64,000 nucleotides of DNA from Hoylesella buccalis ATCC 35310 (lineage in GTDB: Bacteria; Bacteroidota; Bacteroidia; Bacteroidales; Bacteroidaceae), in the NCBI RefSeq assembly GCF_025151385.1, contig NZ_CP102287.1, forward strand, positions 1,922,001 through 1,986,000, read 5' to 3'. Position 1 is the stretch's first letter, and every line of letters starts with the position of its first letter. The translations under genes and the position numbers were made by a program. Positions 36,266 to 45,100 of this stretch are shown here, piece by piece. The notes under the pieces are model-generated. The model saw nothing but the letters and a program-made list of their open reading frames with translations. It made no database searches and had not been told where the DNA came from.

Positions 36266-37123
36266 ATGAGTAACAACTTATTATCAGGAAAAAGAGGCAT
36301 CATCTTTGGTGCCCTTAATGAGCGATCTATCGCTTGGAAAGTAGCTGAAAGAGCTGTTGAAGAAGGTGCTAAAATCACATTATCAAACACGCCCGTAGCA
36401 GTGAGAATGGGCACAGTGAGTGCCTTATCCGAAAAGCTTCACTGCGAAGTAATACCCGCTGATGCTACCAGCGTGGATGACTTGGAGAATGTGTTCAAGC
36501 AGTCTATGGAGATTCTTGGTGGCAAAATCGACTTCGTGTTGCATGCCATCGGCATGTCACCCAACGTTCGTAAGCATCGTACTTACGATGATTTGGACTA
36601 CAAAATGCTGGACACGACGCTCGATATTTCGGCTGTTTCTTTCCATAAGATGATACAAAGCGCCAAGAAATTGGATGCCATTAACGAATATGGGTCTATC
36701 GTTGCGCTCAGTTATGTAGCCGCACAACGCACTTTCTTCGGCTATAATGACATGGCAGATGCCAAGGCTTTGTTGGAAAGCATTGCGCGCAGTTTTGGTT
36801 ATATCTATGGCCGAGAGAAGCATGTGCGCATCAACACCATCTCACAATCTCCCACCCTCACCACCGCTGGTCAAGGAGTTAAGGGCATGGATAAGCTCTT
36901 TGACTTTGCCAATCGCATGTCTCCACTGGGTAACGCATCAGCAGAAGAGTGTGCAGACTATTGCATCGTGATGTTCTCTGACCTCACCAAGAAGGTCACC
37001 ATGCAGAACCTTTATCACGATGGTGGCTTCTCTAACGTGGGAATGAGCCTGCGCGCCATGGCCACTTACGAGAAAGGATTAGATGAATATAAAGACGAAA
37101 ACGGAAAAATTATCTACGGATAA
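36266..37123 (+). CDS. fabI: Enoyl-ACP reductase FabI
   Basis: Reduces the trans-2-enoyl-ACP in fatty acid elongation. The 285-residue protein is a short-chain dehydrogenase of the FabI type. The nucleotide-binding start KRGIIFGALNERSIAWKVA replaces the usual GxxxGxG. HAIGMSP is in the middle, and the catalytic set Tyr-x6-Lys is seen as FFGYNDMADAKALL near 160. The SQSPTLTTAGQGVKG stretch matches the flexible substrate loop, and LYHDGGFSNVGMS lies near the end. It stands alone, with its own promoter and the strong terminator at 37148-37181. Confidence 0.95.
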   Translation: MSNNLLSGKRGIIFGALNERSIAWKVAERAVEEGAKITLSNTPVAVRMGTVSALSEKLHCEVIPADATSVDDLENVFKQSMEILGGKIDFVLHAIGMSPNVRKHRTYDDLDYKMLDTTLDISAVSFHKMIQSAKKLDAINEYGSIVALSYVAAQRTFFGYNDMADAKALLESIARSFGYIYGREKHVRINTISQSPTLTTAGQGVKGMDKLFDFANRMSPLGNASAEECADYCIVMFSDLTKKVTMQNLYHDGGFSNVGMSLRAMATYEKGLDEYKDENGKIIYG

Positions 37124-37147
37124 ACGCATTACAACAACCAATTATAA

Positions 37148-37181
37148 GGGCGACGCTACTGATGTAACGTCGCCCCTTTTT
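37148..37181 (+). terminator. Terminator after fabI
   Basis: GGGCGACG at 37148-37155 pairs with CGTCGCCC at 37168-37175, with further pairing of TAC and GTA inside. CTTTTTATTT follows. It also separates fabI from the convergent serpin gene. Confidence 0.85.
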
Positions 37182-37226
37182 ATTTCTTCCACTAAAAAAG
37201 CAATCTACCAACGGTCTAAAAACCGT

Positions 37227-38465
37227 TTACTTGCCTTGATAAGTACCCATGAAAAAGATAGTACCCGTACTATGTTCAACAATGGCATACATGAAAGGAC
37301 GGTTGGCATGGAACATAATAGGACGAGAAGGGGGTGCAGCTGCATCAAGTGTCTCAACCACCGTGACGGCTGCGGCCTTTGAGCCTTCCTCATCAACCTC
37401 AATCTTTGCCTTCTGTAAAACCATGGAAACGAAAGCTTTTGCCTTTGACATTTTTGTCAAATCGGCCTTGCCACGCTCAAACATTGTGTTCATCCCTAAC
37501 AGCTTCAACACATCGTTCAACTCACGGGTGTACGCAGATGTAAAGCGTGGAAGCTTCAAATCAACCTCACTGCTATATGTGTTCTTCAGATTGTCTTTCC
37601 ACTTTTTGGCGTCCATGGTCTGCAACAAGCTCGACAAATCCTTTCCCTCACGAGGCAAAAGCACCACCATTTCGTACGATCCATTGCCGTATGGAAGCAC
37701 CACAGTCTGATAGTTGTCGTTCTCTGCGGCAAAGAATCGCTCTTTCTGATGCATCATTTTCACCGTCAACTTCTTGCCGTCAGCCTGCGTAAACGATTCT
37801 TGCTGCGTACGCTTTTTATCAAACTGGCGATACCAAATGCCTTTGAAATACAACGCATTGAGTAGATAGGTAACCGCATCTGGATGGACACGATCCAACA
37901 GTTTCGGCACCATACCGTGCGTGAGTTCACTCGCCCAGAGGTTGATAAACGACAAAGTAGCTGGTGAACTGAAATCTTGATTGGTTACAAGTGCCTGATA
38001 TTGTTTTTCAACCACATTCTTAAAGTCTGGCTGCAGCGGTTTATTTTTGTTCGCAACCACAGCATTGGCTATCGAAACCTTGGTCGACTTGTCCAACTTT
38101 GGCGATTCTATCATGAGTTGATGGCAAAGAGAATTGATGTCATCCGCCTTGCCTGAACGGAACTCAAGACCCTCCAAGATTTCTTTCTGCGTATCTCCTA
38201 CCGCTCCATTGGCAAGCATGCCGAGCGCATAGGTCACGCTCAACGGTGAGACAAACACGTCTTGCTGCTCGCCTTTCGACACCTCTTTAAAGAACTTCCA
38301 AGCAAACTCATTGCTGTTTTCTACTTGCGCTTGCTGCGCTGTTGTCAGCTTGATGGTTCCCGGATTATACTTCACGTTAGGTGTAACAGGTTCGTCTTCA
38401 CTACACGATGTCAGCATACCAACCGATAAACAACATGCACCAATTAAAGGAAAAAAATGTTTCAT
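37227..38465 (-). CDS. Serpin, lipoprotein
   Basis: A 412-residue serine protease inhibitor of the serpin family. The lipoprotein signal is MKHFFPLIGACC...GMLTSC, with the lipid-carrying Cys near residue 21. The fold is recognisable from NEFAWKFFKEVSKGEQQDVFVSPLSVTYALGMLANGA and LYFKGIW. The hinge of the reactive loop is VDEEGSKAAAVTVV. The scissile bond should lie in LDAAAPPS, before the conserved NRPF; the alanine-rich site suggests an elastase-like target. The hinge is Ala-rich, as in inhibitory serpins. Surface anchoring is inferred from the lipobox. It probably protects the cell or its surface proteases from host or own enzymes. Confidence 0.93.
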   Translation of the reverse strand: MKHFFPLIGACCLSVGMLTSCSEDEPVTPNVKYNPGTIKLTTAQQAQVENSNEFAWKFFKEVSKGEQQDVFVSPLSVTYALGMLANGAVGDTQKEILEGLEFRSGKADDINSLCHQLMIESPKLDKSTKVSIANAVVANKNKPLQPDFKNVVEKQYQALVTNQDFSSPATLSFINLWASELTHGMVPKLLDRVHPDAVTYLLNALYFKGIWYRQFDKKRTQQESFTQADGKKLTVKMMHQKERFFAAENDNYQTVVLPYGNGSYEMVVLLPREGKDLSSLLQTMDAKKWKDNLKNTYSSEVDLKLPRFTSAYTRELNDVLKLLGMNTMFERGKADLTKMSKAKAFVSMVLQKAKIEVDEEGSKAAAVTVVETLDAAAPPSRPIMFHANRPFMYAIVEHSTGTIFFMGTYQGK

Positions 38466-38549
38466 CATATCTATTCTGTTTTAGTTATCTACTGATAGAA
38501 TGACGAAAACATTGAAATCTTGCACCGATTTACAATTTATTTTTATTTT

Positions 38550-39761
38550 TTACCCCAACAGTTGCTGCGCTTTTGGCATCACCGAATAGCGTTCGTAGAT
38601 GTGTAAGCCAAACACTGGCGCCATGGTGTACGCCCATTCCATGATTTCGGCCAAGTTATGTTCGTAGACAATCCACTCTTTATTGCTCAGGAAGAAGTAA
38701 AACTCGATGGGCAACCCTGTGTTTGTAGCCTCTAACTGGCGTACCATGCAAGTGAGTTCTGTATTCACTTCGGGCGACTTTCTGAGCCAGTTTTCCATGT
38801 ATTTGCGATACAAACCCAGGTTTGTGAGGTCGCCTTTCAGCTCTTGCGTCGTCAGGAATCCCTTCTCCTGACACATATCCTTCAGCTCCTGCGTCGCCGG
38901 TTTAATGGACAGAAAGTCGAAATAAACCAGTCGTTTCACACGTCTTCCGCCACTTTCCTGCATGCCTTTCCAGTTTTGGAACGACCCATCTACCAGCGTC
39001 TTGGGCGACACCGTCACAATGGTATTGTCAAAATTCTGCACCTTTACCGTGGTGAGCGTCATCTCCATCACCTCACCATCCACGGTTGTCGACGGCACTG
39101 TAATCCAGTCGCCACGCCGAATCATGTCGTTGCTGGTAAGACGGATGCCTGCCACCAACCCCTCAATGGTATCCTTGAACACCAACATCAGCACGGCAGA
39201 GGTAGCACCCAGACCTGCAAACAGCTTCATCGGACTCTTGTCTATCACTAAGGCAACCACCACGATGACACCGATGAAGATGGCAACTATCTTCAATACC
39301 CCGCAGAACGATTGCAAATACTGCTGCTTACTTGAGCTATTTGTGGTCTCGAGATGGCGGAACGAGTTAATCACGGCAATGCCCAACTGCACCGAGGTCA
39401 CCGTGATGTAGATGCTGGTGAGCCGGTTGAGCATCTCTTGCACAAACGGTGCTTCAAAAAACACTAACGGCAACAGTTTGTAAATGACTACCGCTGGAAC
39501 GATGGCGCAAACCTTGAGCAACACGTCGTGGTTGAGCAGCACCTCGTCCCACGTGGCCTTAGTCCGCGCAGTGATCTTATCAATGACAGGAATCAGCAGT
39601 TTCTTGGCGATAATATAGCTAAGCCAAGAAAAGAAAATGGCTGCCAATGACATCGACACATAGCGCACAACGGGTACCGCCATGCCTGTAATTCCACACA
39701 TCTGGATCAGATTTTCCACAACAATCCGTATCTGTTCCATCGTTTCTGTAATATCCCACAT
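38550..39761 (-). CDS. MscS-family mechanosensitive channel (YbdG-like)
   Basis: A 403-residue membrane protein with about five membrane segments (near 25-45, 75-95, 100-125, 150-170 and 175-195). They are followed by the MscS pore and beta domain: LMLVFKDTIEGLVAGIRLTSNDMIRRGDWI, VDGEVMEMTLTTVKVQNFDNTIVTVS, PKTLVDGSFQNWKG. Length and the RRVKRLVYFD stretch after the beta domain resemble E. coli YbdG, which releases solutes on osmotic downshock. It is followed 45 nt downstream on the minus strand by nothing in the same operon; the serpin gene ends separately. The N-terminal start is well placed. Confidence 0.9.
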   Translation of the reverse strand: MWDITETMEQIRIVVENLIQMCGITGMAVPVVRYVSMSLAAIFFSWLSYIIAKKLLIPVIDKITARTKATWDEVLLNHDVLLKVCAIVPAVVIYKLLPLVFFEAPFVQEMLNRLTSIYITVTSVQLGIAVINSFRHLETTNSSSKQQYLQSFCGVLKIVAIFIGVIVVVALVIDKSPMKLFAGLGATSAVLMLVFKDTIEGLVAGIRLTSNDMIRRGDWITVPSTTVDGEVMEMTLTTVKVQNFDNTIVTVSPKTLVDGSFQNWKGMQESGGRRVKRLVYFDFLSIKPATQELKDMCQEKGFLTTQELKGDLTNLGLYRKYMENWLRKSPEVNTELTCMVRQLEATNTGLPIEFYFFLSNKEWIVYEHNLAEIMEWAYTMAPVFGLHIYERYSVMPKAQQLLG

Positions 39762-39806
39762 AATCTTTTATTGTTTATTCATGAATAATTTATCTTGACC
39801 TATACG

Positions 39807-41069
39807 TCATGGCAAGCACAACGCACGGCAAACTCTGTCTTGAAAAGCGCGTCCGTTTTTACCGTACATCACCCCTTGGTTGATGATGGCAAAGCACAGC
39901 AGGTGCCCGTTTGAAGCCTCACAATAGCCCGCCAAGCTGGTCACACCCGTCACGGTGCCCGTCTTGGCCCACACCTTTCCGCGGGTATAGGTGTCTCTCA
40001 GGCGTTTTTTCAACGTACCATCCACACCCGCGGTTGGCATCGATGGCAGCAGATGATGGTAAACGTTCTGGTGTTGATAGCCATATTTAAGCAACTTCAC
40101 CAGCAGTTCTACGCTGACATAATTGTATAATGACAGTCCGCTACCGTCGGCAATTTTATACCGAGAGGCATTCAGTCCCACCTTATTAATTAGTCGGCGT
40201 ACCACCGACCGCGCCTCTTTGGCCGTCACCGTTCGACCGTTTTCGCGCGGCACCAGCTGATAGAACAGCGCCTCGGCATACAGATTATCGCTCTTTTTCA
40301 TCATCGGCAGCAAGATTTGGTCAATGCTGTGCGTCCGTTCACAGATGCGAATGGCTTCGGCAGGGCACTTTGCTACCGAACTGAAAGCCTCGACTTGGAT
40401 GCCGGCCTCACGCAGTTCTTTCTCAAACTCGGTCATGAAGTGGTCTTTACGCCGGTACACCAAGGGTGACAACACGGGATTGTCGTCGTCCCAACACCAT
40501 CCTTCACCCAACACGTCAAGGTCTTTCATACTCTTGTCGGCATACAGATTGCCGCGTATGGTGTCTACGCCAAGCGTTTTCATACAATCGGTAAAGGCAC
40601 GCATGTCATCTCTACCAAACTTCGGATCGAAGCCCCCAACGCAGTAGAGATCGCCCGTGAGCGTGCGATTTTGTATCGTTCCGGTGTAATAGAGTGCGGT
40701 TTTAAACTGATAACTGCCTCCCAACTTGTCGAGTGCGGTGATGGCTGTGACCACTTTCATGGTGCTGGCGGGGCGCATCAGTTGACGCTCGTTGTGGGCG
40801 TAGATGACACTATCGGCCGTGAGGTCGTACACCATCATTCCCAACTGCGAGGTTTCAAACATGTCATGCGTAAGCAATTTGTCAATTCGTGCTTGCGCAT
40901 TTTGTGGCCAAGGCAGTGCCACGCTGTCGTCCGAGAGCGTGTCCATCACGGCCACGTCGGTCACTTCCGAACTATCGTTATCCGCTATGTCTTCGTAAAC
41001 CACCTGCGCCTGAAGGGGCATGTACATGCCCAGAACAAGCAAACAGGAAAGAATTTTTAATCTATTCAT
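39807..41069 (-). CDS. dacB: D-alanyl-D-alanine carboxypeptidase/endopeptidase (PBP4, S13)
   Basis: Penicillin-binding peptidase that trims or cuts peptidoglycan crosslinks in the periplasm. It has 420 residues with a signal peptide ending near MPLQAQ. The active-site motifs of the S13 family are present: SxxK as Ser102-TMK in RPASTMKVV, SxN as SDN in KKSDNLYAE, and KTG in WAKTGTVTG. The spacing is that of PBP4-type proteins with an inserted domain between SxxK and SxN. Its ATG overlaps the stop of the PH-domain protein gene by 4 nt, so the two are co-transcribed and coupled. Confidence 0.93.
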   Translation of the reverse strand: MNRLKILSCLLVLGMYMPLQAQVVYEDIADNDSSEVTDVAVMDTLSDDSVALPWPQNAQARIDKLLTHDMFETSQLGMMVYDLTADSVIYAHNERQLMRPASTMKVVTAITALDKLGGSYQFKTALYYTGTIQNRTLTGDLYCVGGFDPKFGRDDMRAFTDCMKTLGVDTIRGNLYADKSMKDLDVLGEGWCWDDDNPVLSPLVYRRKDHFMTEFEKELREAGIQVEAFSSVAKCPAEAIRICERTHSIDQILLPMMKKSDNLYAEALFYQLVPRENGRTVTAKEARSVVRRLINKVGLNASRYKIADGSGLSLYNYVSVELLVKLLKYGYQHQNVYHHLLPSMPTAGVDGTLKKRLRDTYTRGKVWAKTGTVTGVTSLAGYCEASNGHLLCFAIINQGVMYGKNGRAFQDRVCRALCLP

Positions 41070-41509
41070 GTGTTTTGTGATGCGGAAGATACAGCCTCCG
41101 CCTGCTGACGCTTTGTTAATTCTTCTACAAACGCCTGTTCGTCCTTAGGTTGAACCGCCACCAAATGATGGGAACCATACTCGATGAGCAAGTAGTGAGA
41201 CAGCCCAAAGTTGGTGTGCATCACCTTACATTGTACCACATCACGAAGGGGGACGCTTTGACTGCGCGAGAAACGACCTTTATCTATCAACAGAAACTCC
41301 ATCTCCTCATCACGGTCAATGGGTTTGACACACGCAAAGGTATAGGTGGTGTGCAGCACACGTTCAATCATGCCCACGATGATAATAACGACCAACAGCC
41401 CAAATATAGCTTGCTTAATCCAAAAAAGATAGACAACAAGCATCGTAAAGAGTGCTAAGCCACACTTGAATCCCAAGGTGAGTCGTTGATGAAAAATACG
41501 TTGTGCCAT
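41066..41509 (-). CDS. PH-domain-like small membrane protein
   Basis: A 147-residue protein with two close membrane segments (about 17-33 and 36-55), which read as one hairpin. A cytoplasmic domain of bacterial PH type follows (TYTFACVKPIDRDEEMEFLLIDKGRFSRSQSVPLRDVVQCKVMHTNFGLSHYLLIEYGSHH). It ends with an Ala/Gln/Ser-rich tail. Many Bacteroidetes carry such PH_like proteins of unknown role. It is upstream of dacB with an ATGA overlap, so a link to envelope work is likely but not proven. Confidence 0.75.
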   Translation of the reverse strand: MAQRIFHQRLTLGFKCGLALFTMLVVYLFWIKQAIFGLLVVIIIVGMIERVLHTTYTFACVKPIDRDEEMEFLLIDKGRFSRSQSVPLRDVVQCKVMHTNFGLSHYLLIEYGSHHLVAVQPKDEQAFVEELTKRQQAEAVSSASQNT

Positions 41510-41555
41510 GTATAAATAATAGCCTTATTGGACAAACGAACATCGTTTGTAACTG

Positions 41556-41563
41556 CAAAAATA
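41556..41563 (-). promoter_or_regulatory. -7 box TATTTTTG ahead of the PH-domain gene and dacB
   Basis: TATTTTTG on the minus strand lies about 50 nt before the start of the PH-domain gene. No -33 element is recognised. Confidence 0.35.
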
Positions 41564-41807
41564 CGAAATTATTCACGTTTTCCCCGCTCACATGCAGATA
41601 TTTACATTCTTTTACAATCGGGTTATACGCCGTAAGGTTTGCCCCGCAACAGTTCATTGGCATACCAAAAGGCTGCCACGGGTCATAGCCATGAATACTA
41701 TGGAGCGAGGATTTTGTCAAGAAAAATTGTCGGATTTTAACACTTCCGCAACACGCATTCTAGACAAGAACAGCCCCTAAAAAGACGCTTTTGAAACCCT
41801 TTTCGGG

Positions 41808-41932
41808 TACAAAGCATACCCTTACGACACCAAAGTCAATGACTTTGCAGCCTCAGAGCATACAGATTGGCGCGCAAAAGCATACCACTAAGACGGTAAA
41901 ATGCATGCTATTGCAGGGCTAAAACATAAGGG
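41808..41932. repeat. 22-bp-step dyad array B
   Basis: Six sites, with cores beginning at 41815, 41837, 41859, 41881, 41904 and 41925, are spaced 22, 22, 22, 23 and 21 bp. Core words are CATA, CAATG, CATA, CATA, CATG and CATA, with left arms of CAAAG, CAAAGT, CAGAG, CAAAAG, AAAATG and AAAA. The second site, CAAAGTCAATGACTTTG, is a near perfect palindrome. Confidence 0.7.
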
Positions 41933-42129
41933 ATAAAACCAAAAAAGAACCATAAAACAAGGTAAGTAATTGTACATCAACCAGAAGAGCAAATGCGCTA
42001 TTTTGGCGATATTTGCCGCCGAAAGGTCGATGAGCGAAAATATGGAAGTATTGGCGAAGTGATTGTCAAGAAAATATCCCATACACACAGGCTCCTTCCT
42101 ATGAACGACAGCGGCTGCGAGGCGAAGCG

Positions 42130-45100
42130 TTATCGGGTGAGACTGAACTTGAGACTGACGCCAAAATCATGAGTAGTTGTTGGGAAACTGCTGCTGGAGA
42201 GTAGCGGCGTGTTGGTTTGCTGGTCGTAATAAAGCGTCATGGTGAGCAGGCGCGACAGGGTATAATCGGCCGAGAACTGAAGCCGAAAGGCTGTATTGCC
42301 ACTACTTGCGGCGCTGGTCATGGTGGCGATGTCCCTACTGATGGCTGCCTGCCGGCGGTAACTGAGGTCAAGGCGCATGTTCAGGTCACGGTTCGACCTG
42401 GTACTGTTGCGGTTGCTGGTGCTGCTGTTTTGCTGTTGTTGCTGCTGCTGGCCATTGCCCTTCGTACGTCGAACCACACGCCGTTTGTTGCCACCAAATA
42501 GCTCCAGGTTGTTAATCTTATATGCCATGCCCAGCACCCAATCACGACTGATGGCCTCATTGATTTGCACACTCGTGGTACTGAGGTTCAACACGCGTGT
42601 TGATCGATATTCCAATCGGGTGGTCAAGTTGTTGTTAAACGTGACATCCAGCCCCAACAAAGGCGAGAAGGCCTCGTTGATGCTCACCGCAGAAACGTTG
42701 TACATGCTGCTGGGAACGGGCATTCCGGTGGTGGCATTGGTGACGAATCCCAAGCCGTTCATAAACTCTTGGAAGGTGCTGTAGCTGCTGTACGACCCAA
42801 TGGCGAAGATGCTTTTGTAGGAATGGTTGAGGGTGACACTTTTGAACACATCCCTGAACCAAGGCAGTTTGCCCAGACCGCTGTACCGAATGGTCCAGTT
42901 GGGCAGCAGTCTTGCCAACGAAGGGAAAATGTTGAGCGAATGACCACCCATACTGGTGTAGGTGGAGAGGAAGGCGGGTATCATGACATCCGAGCTGTAG
43001 CGGTCTACGCCACCATTGGCAGGCTCGAAAGGTTGGCCGGCCAGCGGTGTGCCCTTGGGGTAGACAAAGCCCGCATATTGCGCCTCAACCCGCTGACGGA
43101 AGCCGTCGAGCGACCGGCAGAAATCATCAAACGACTTGCTGCGGAAACCGTTGCCAGCGTCACCTATCCCCTCAAAGGCACTGCGAAGCGAGAGGGTGGT
43201 CATGGTGAAATTGCCGGTTTGGGTCATCGGGTTGCCCTGATACATGTATTGCACGCTCCTTGAAGTGGTTTGCGTGCGACTGGCATTCAAATCAATCTTG
43301 AAGTTACGCACAGGCTCCAAGGTCATACGCAGCTGCAGGTCTTGCGTGTGATTAGACGTGGCTGGCGTGGCAATGGAGTCGGAAATCAACAGCCAATTGT
43401 TTGCCCTGGCCCGCTCGATATACGAGTCACCCACCATACCAAAGGCGAAGTCGAGGCCCGGCGAGAGTGCGCTTGGTGCCTTGGTCTGCCCAAAAGCATC
43501 GCCAACTGTTGGCAAGAATCCCGGCAACGTCATGGCGTAGTCGTCGCGATAGCTCACACTGACGTTGCGCACCAGCATCAACAGGCGCGCCACCGACTGT
43601 GCCGTTCGGTACCAACCTTTATTCTCCAACGGCTCTTTCGGCAAGACGGTAATCTTGAGTTTCAAGGCCGAATCAACCTTATTCTTGATGCGGATGGTGT
43701 TTGGATTAATCTTCTTGTACTTCAAGTGATAGGTTTTTCCATCCTCTGTGCGGGCCGAAACGATGAGCCGCTTGCTCTTCTTGCCGTGGCTCACGGTGAT
43801 GGTGGTGTCGGGCAGGAGCGTGATTTGCTGCTCAAATCCTTTCTTGTTCTTGGGCAATTGTTTCTTTTGTGCCTCGGCCTTAGCATCTTGTGCCGAACGC
43901 CTGGCAGTGTTCCGCGCGTTCTTGTTTTGGGTGTTTCGGTTGCCATCGTTGCCAACGATTCTCGATGACCGCGAGCGGTTGGTGGCGTTGCGCTGCGGAT
44001 CGCGGTTGAATCGGTCGTTCGTAGCTTTCAGGAAGGGGATGTGATTGTACAAGCGTTGCAGGTCAAAACGGCCATTGACATTCACCCTTCGGTTGGTTGT
44101 GACGATGTTACCGAGCGACGTACCATCCTCCAAATGGGTTCCGCGAACCCACGAATAATTGGAAGAATAGTTGGCATCGGCGTTCACCCAGTCGAAAATG
44201 GGAAGGAGGTTGAGCGGCAGTTGGTACGACAAGGAGAACTGTTGACGGTAATCCAGCGGCGTTCCAAAGTTGCGAATGCTGGTTCGCACCGAGTCTTTCC
44301 AGGCCGAATAGCGGTCGGGATACAGGTCTTTGTTAACGGGGGTGTAAGGCTCTTCAATCTCTGCCTGGGTGGTGCTTTGGAAGTTCATGTGGATGTTTTT
44401 GGTGAGATCCCAACGCAGCGTGAAGTCTCTGTTCCACATAAACTGCTGATTAAAGGTCAATGGAAGTTGTGAACCGCCCAGGTCTTGCATGTCACGCTCT
44501 TGCAATTCGTAGTAATTGCGCATCATATCGGTGTTGAAGGCGATGTTCTGCGGCAGCCAATTCAGGCCGAATCGTTTCAGGATATCAAACCATTTACTCT
44601 TGTTCTTGATTTTCTTGAATGGCTCCAAAGGCTTGAACACGGGCGTCCAACTGTATGAAAGGCTACCGTTCCAACTGTCTTCTTTCTCGTAAACGGTGGT
44701 TTCTCCGCTGGTGTTTCGATGTGAATGACTGTACGAGAACGAGAAGTTGGCTGGGTCGTAGGGCATGGGGTGGCGCTTGGTTTGGATGCCCACGCGCACG
44801 TTGGACAACGAGAAATTGGTGTTGGTGGTCTTGGTCACGGCGATGCTCTCTATCGAGTCGCGCTCCTGACGGTTAGAGGCAGCGTCCAAAGCATCTTTCA
44901 ATCGCATGTCTGTGTCCAGTGGATTGTACTTCGGACTGAGCTGTTCTTGCTGCACACTGTAATACAAAGGTGCGCTTACATGAGCTTTTTCGGGGAAGAA
45001 TTTGCCCAACTCAAAGTTGGCTGTCACGCTGTAATTCTGGTAATCATCGGTAGATCTTTGGGCCACACCCTCTTCCAATCCGCCAAAACCTTCACTCATA

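Larger units (their letters stand above)
41510..42129. other. Long noncoding gap between sprA and the PH-domain gene
   Basis: 620 bp with only short, unlikely open frames. It contains the likely promoter of the dacB operon and array B at 41808-41932. The stretch 41600-41770 has no recognised feature. Confidence 0.5.

Noticed and set aside
41592..41780. Short open frames in the gap beside array B
   Set aside because: They overlap each other on both strands and show no domain or start signal.
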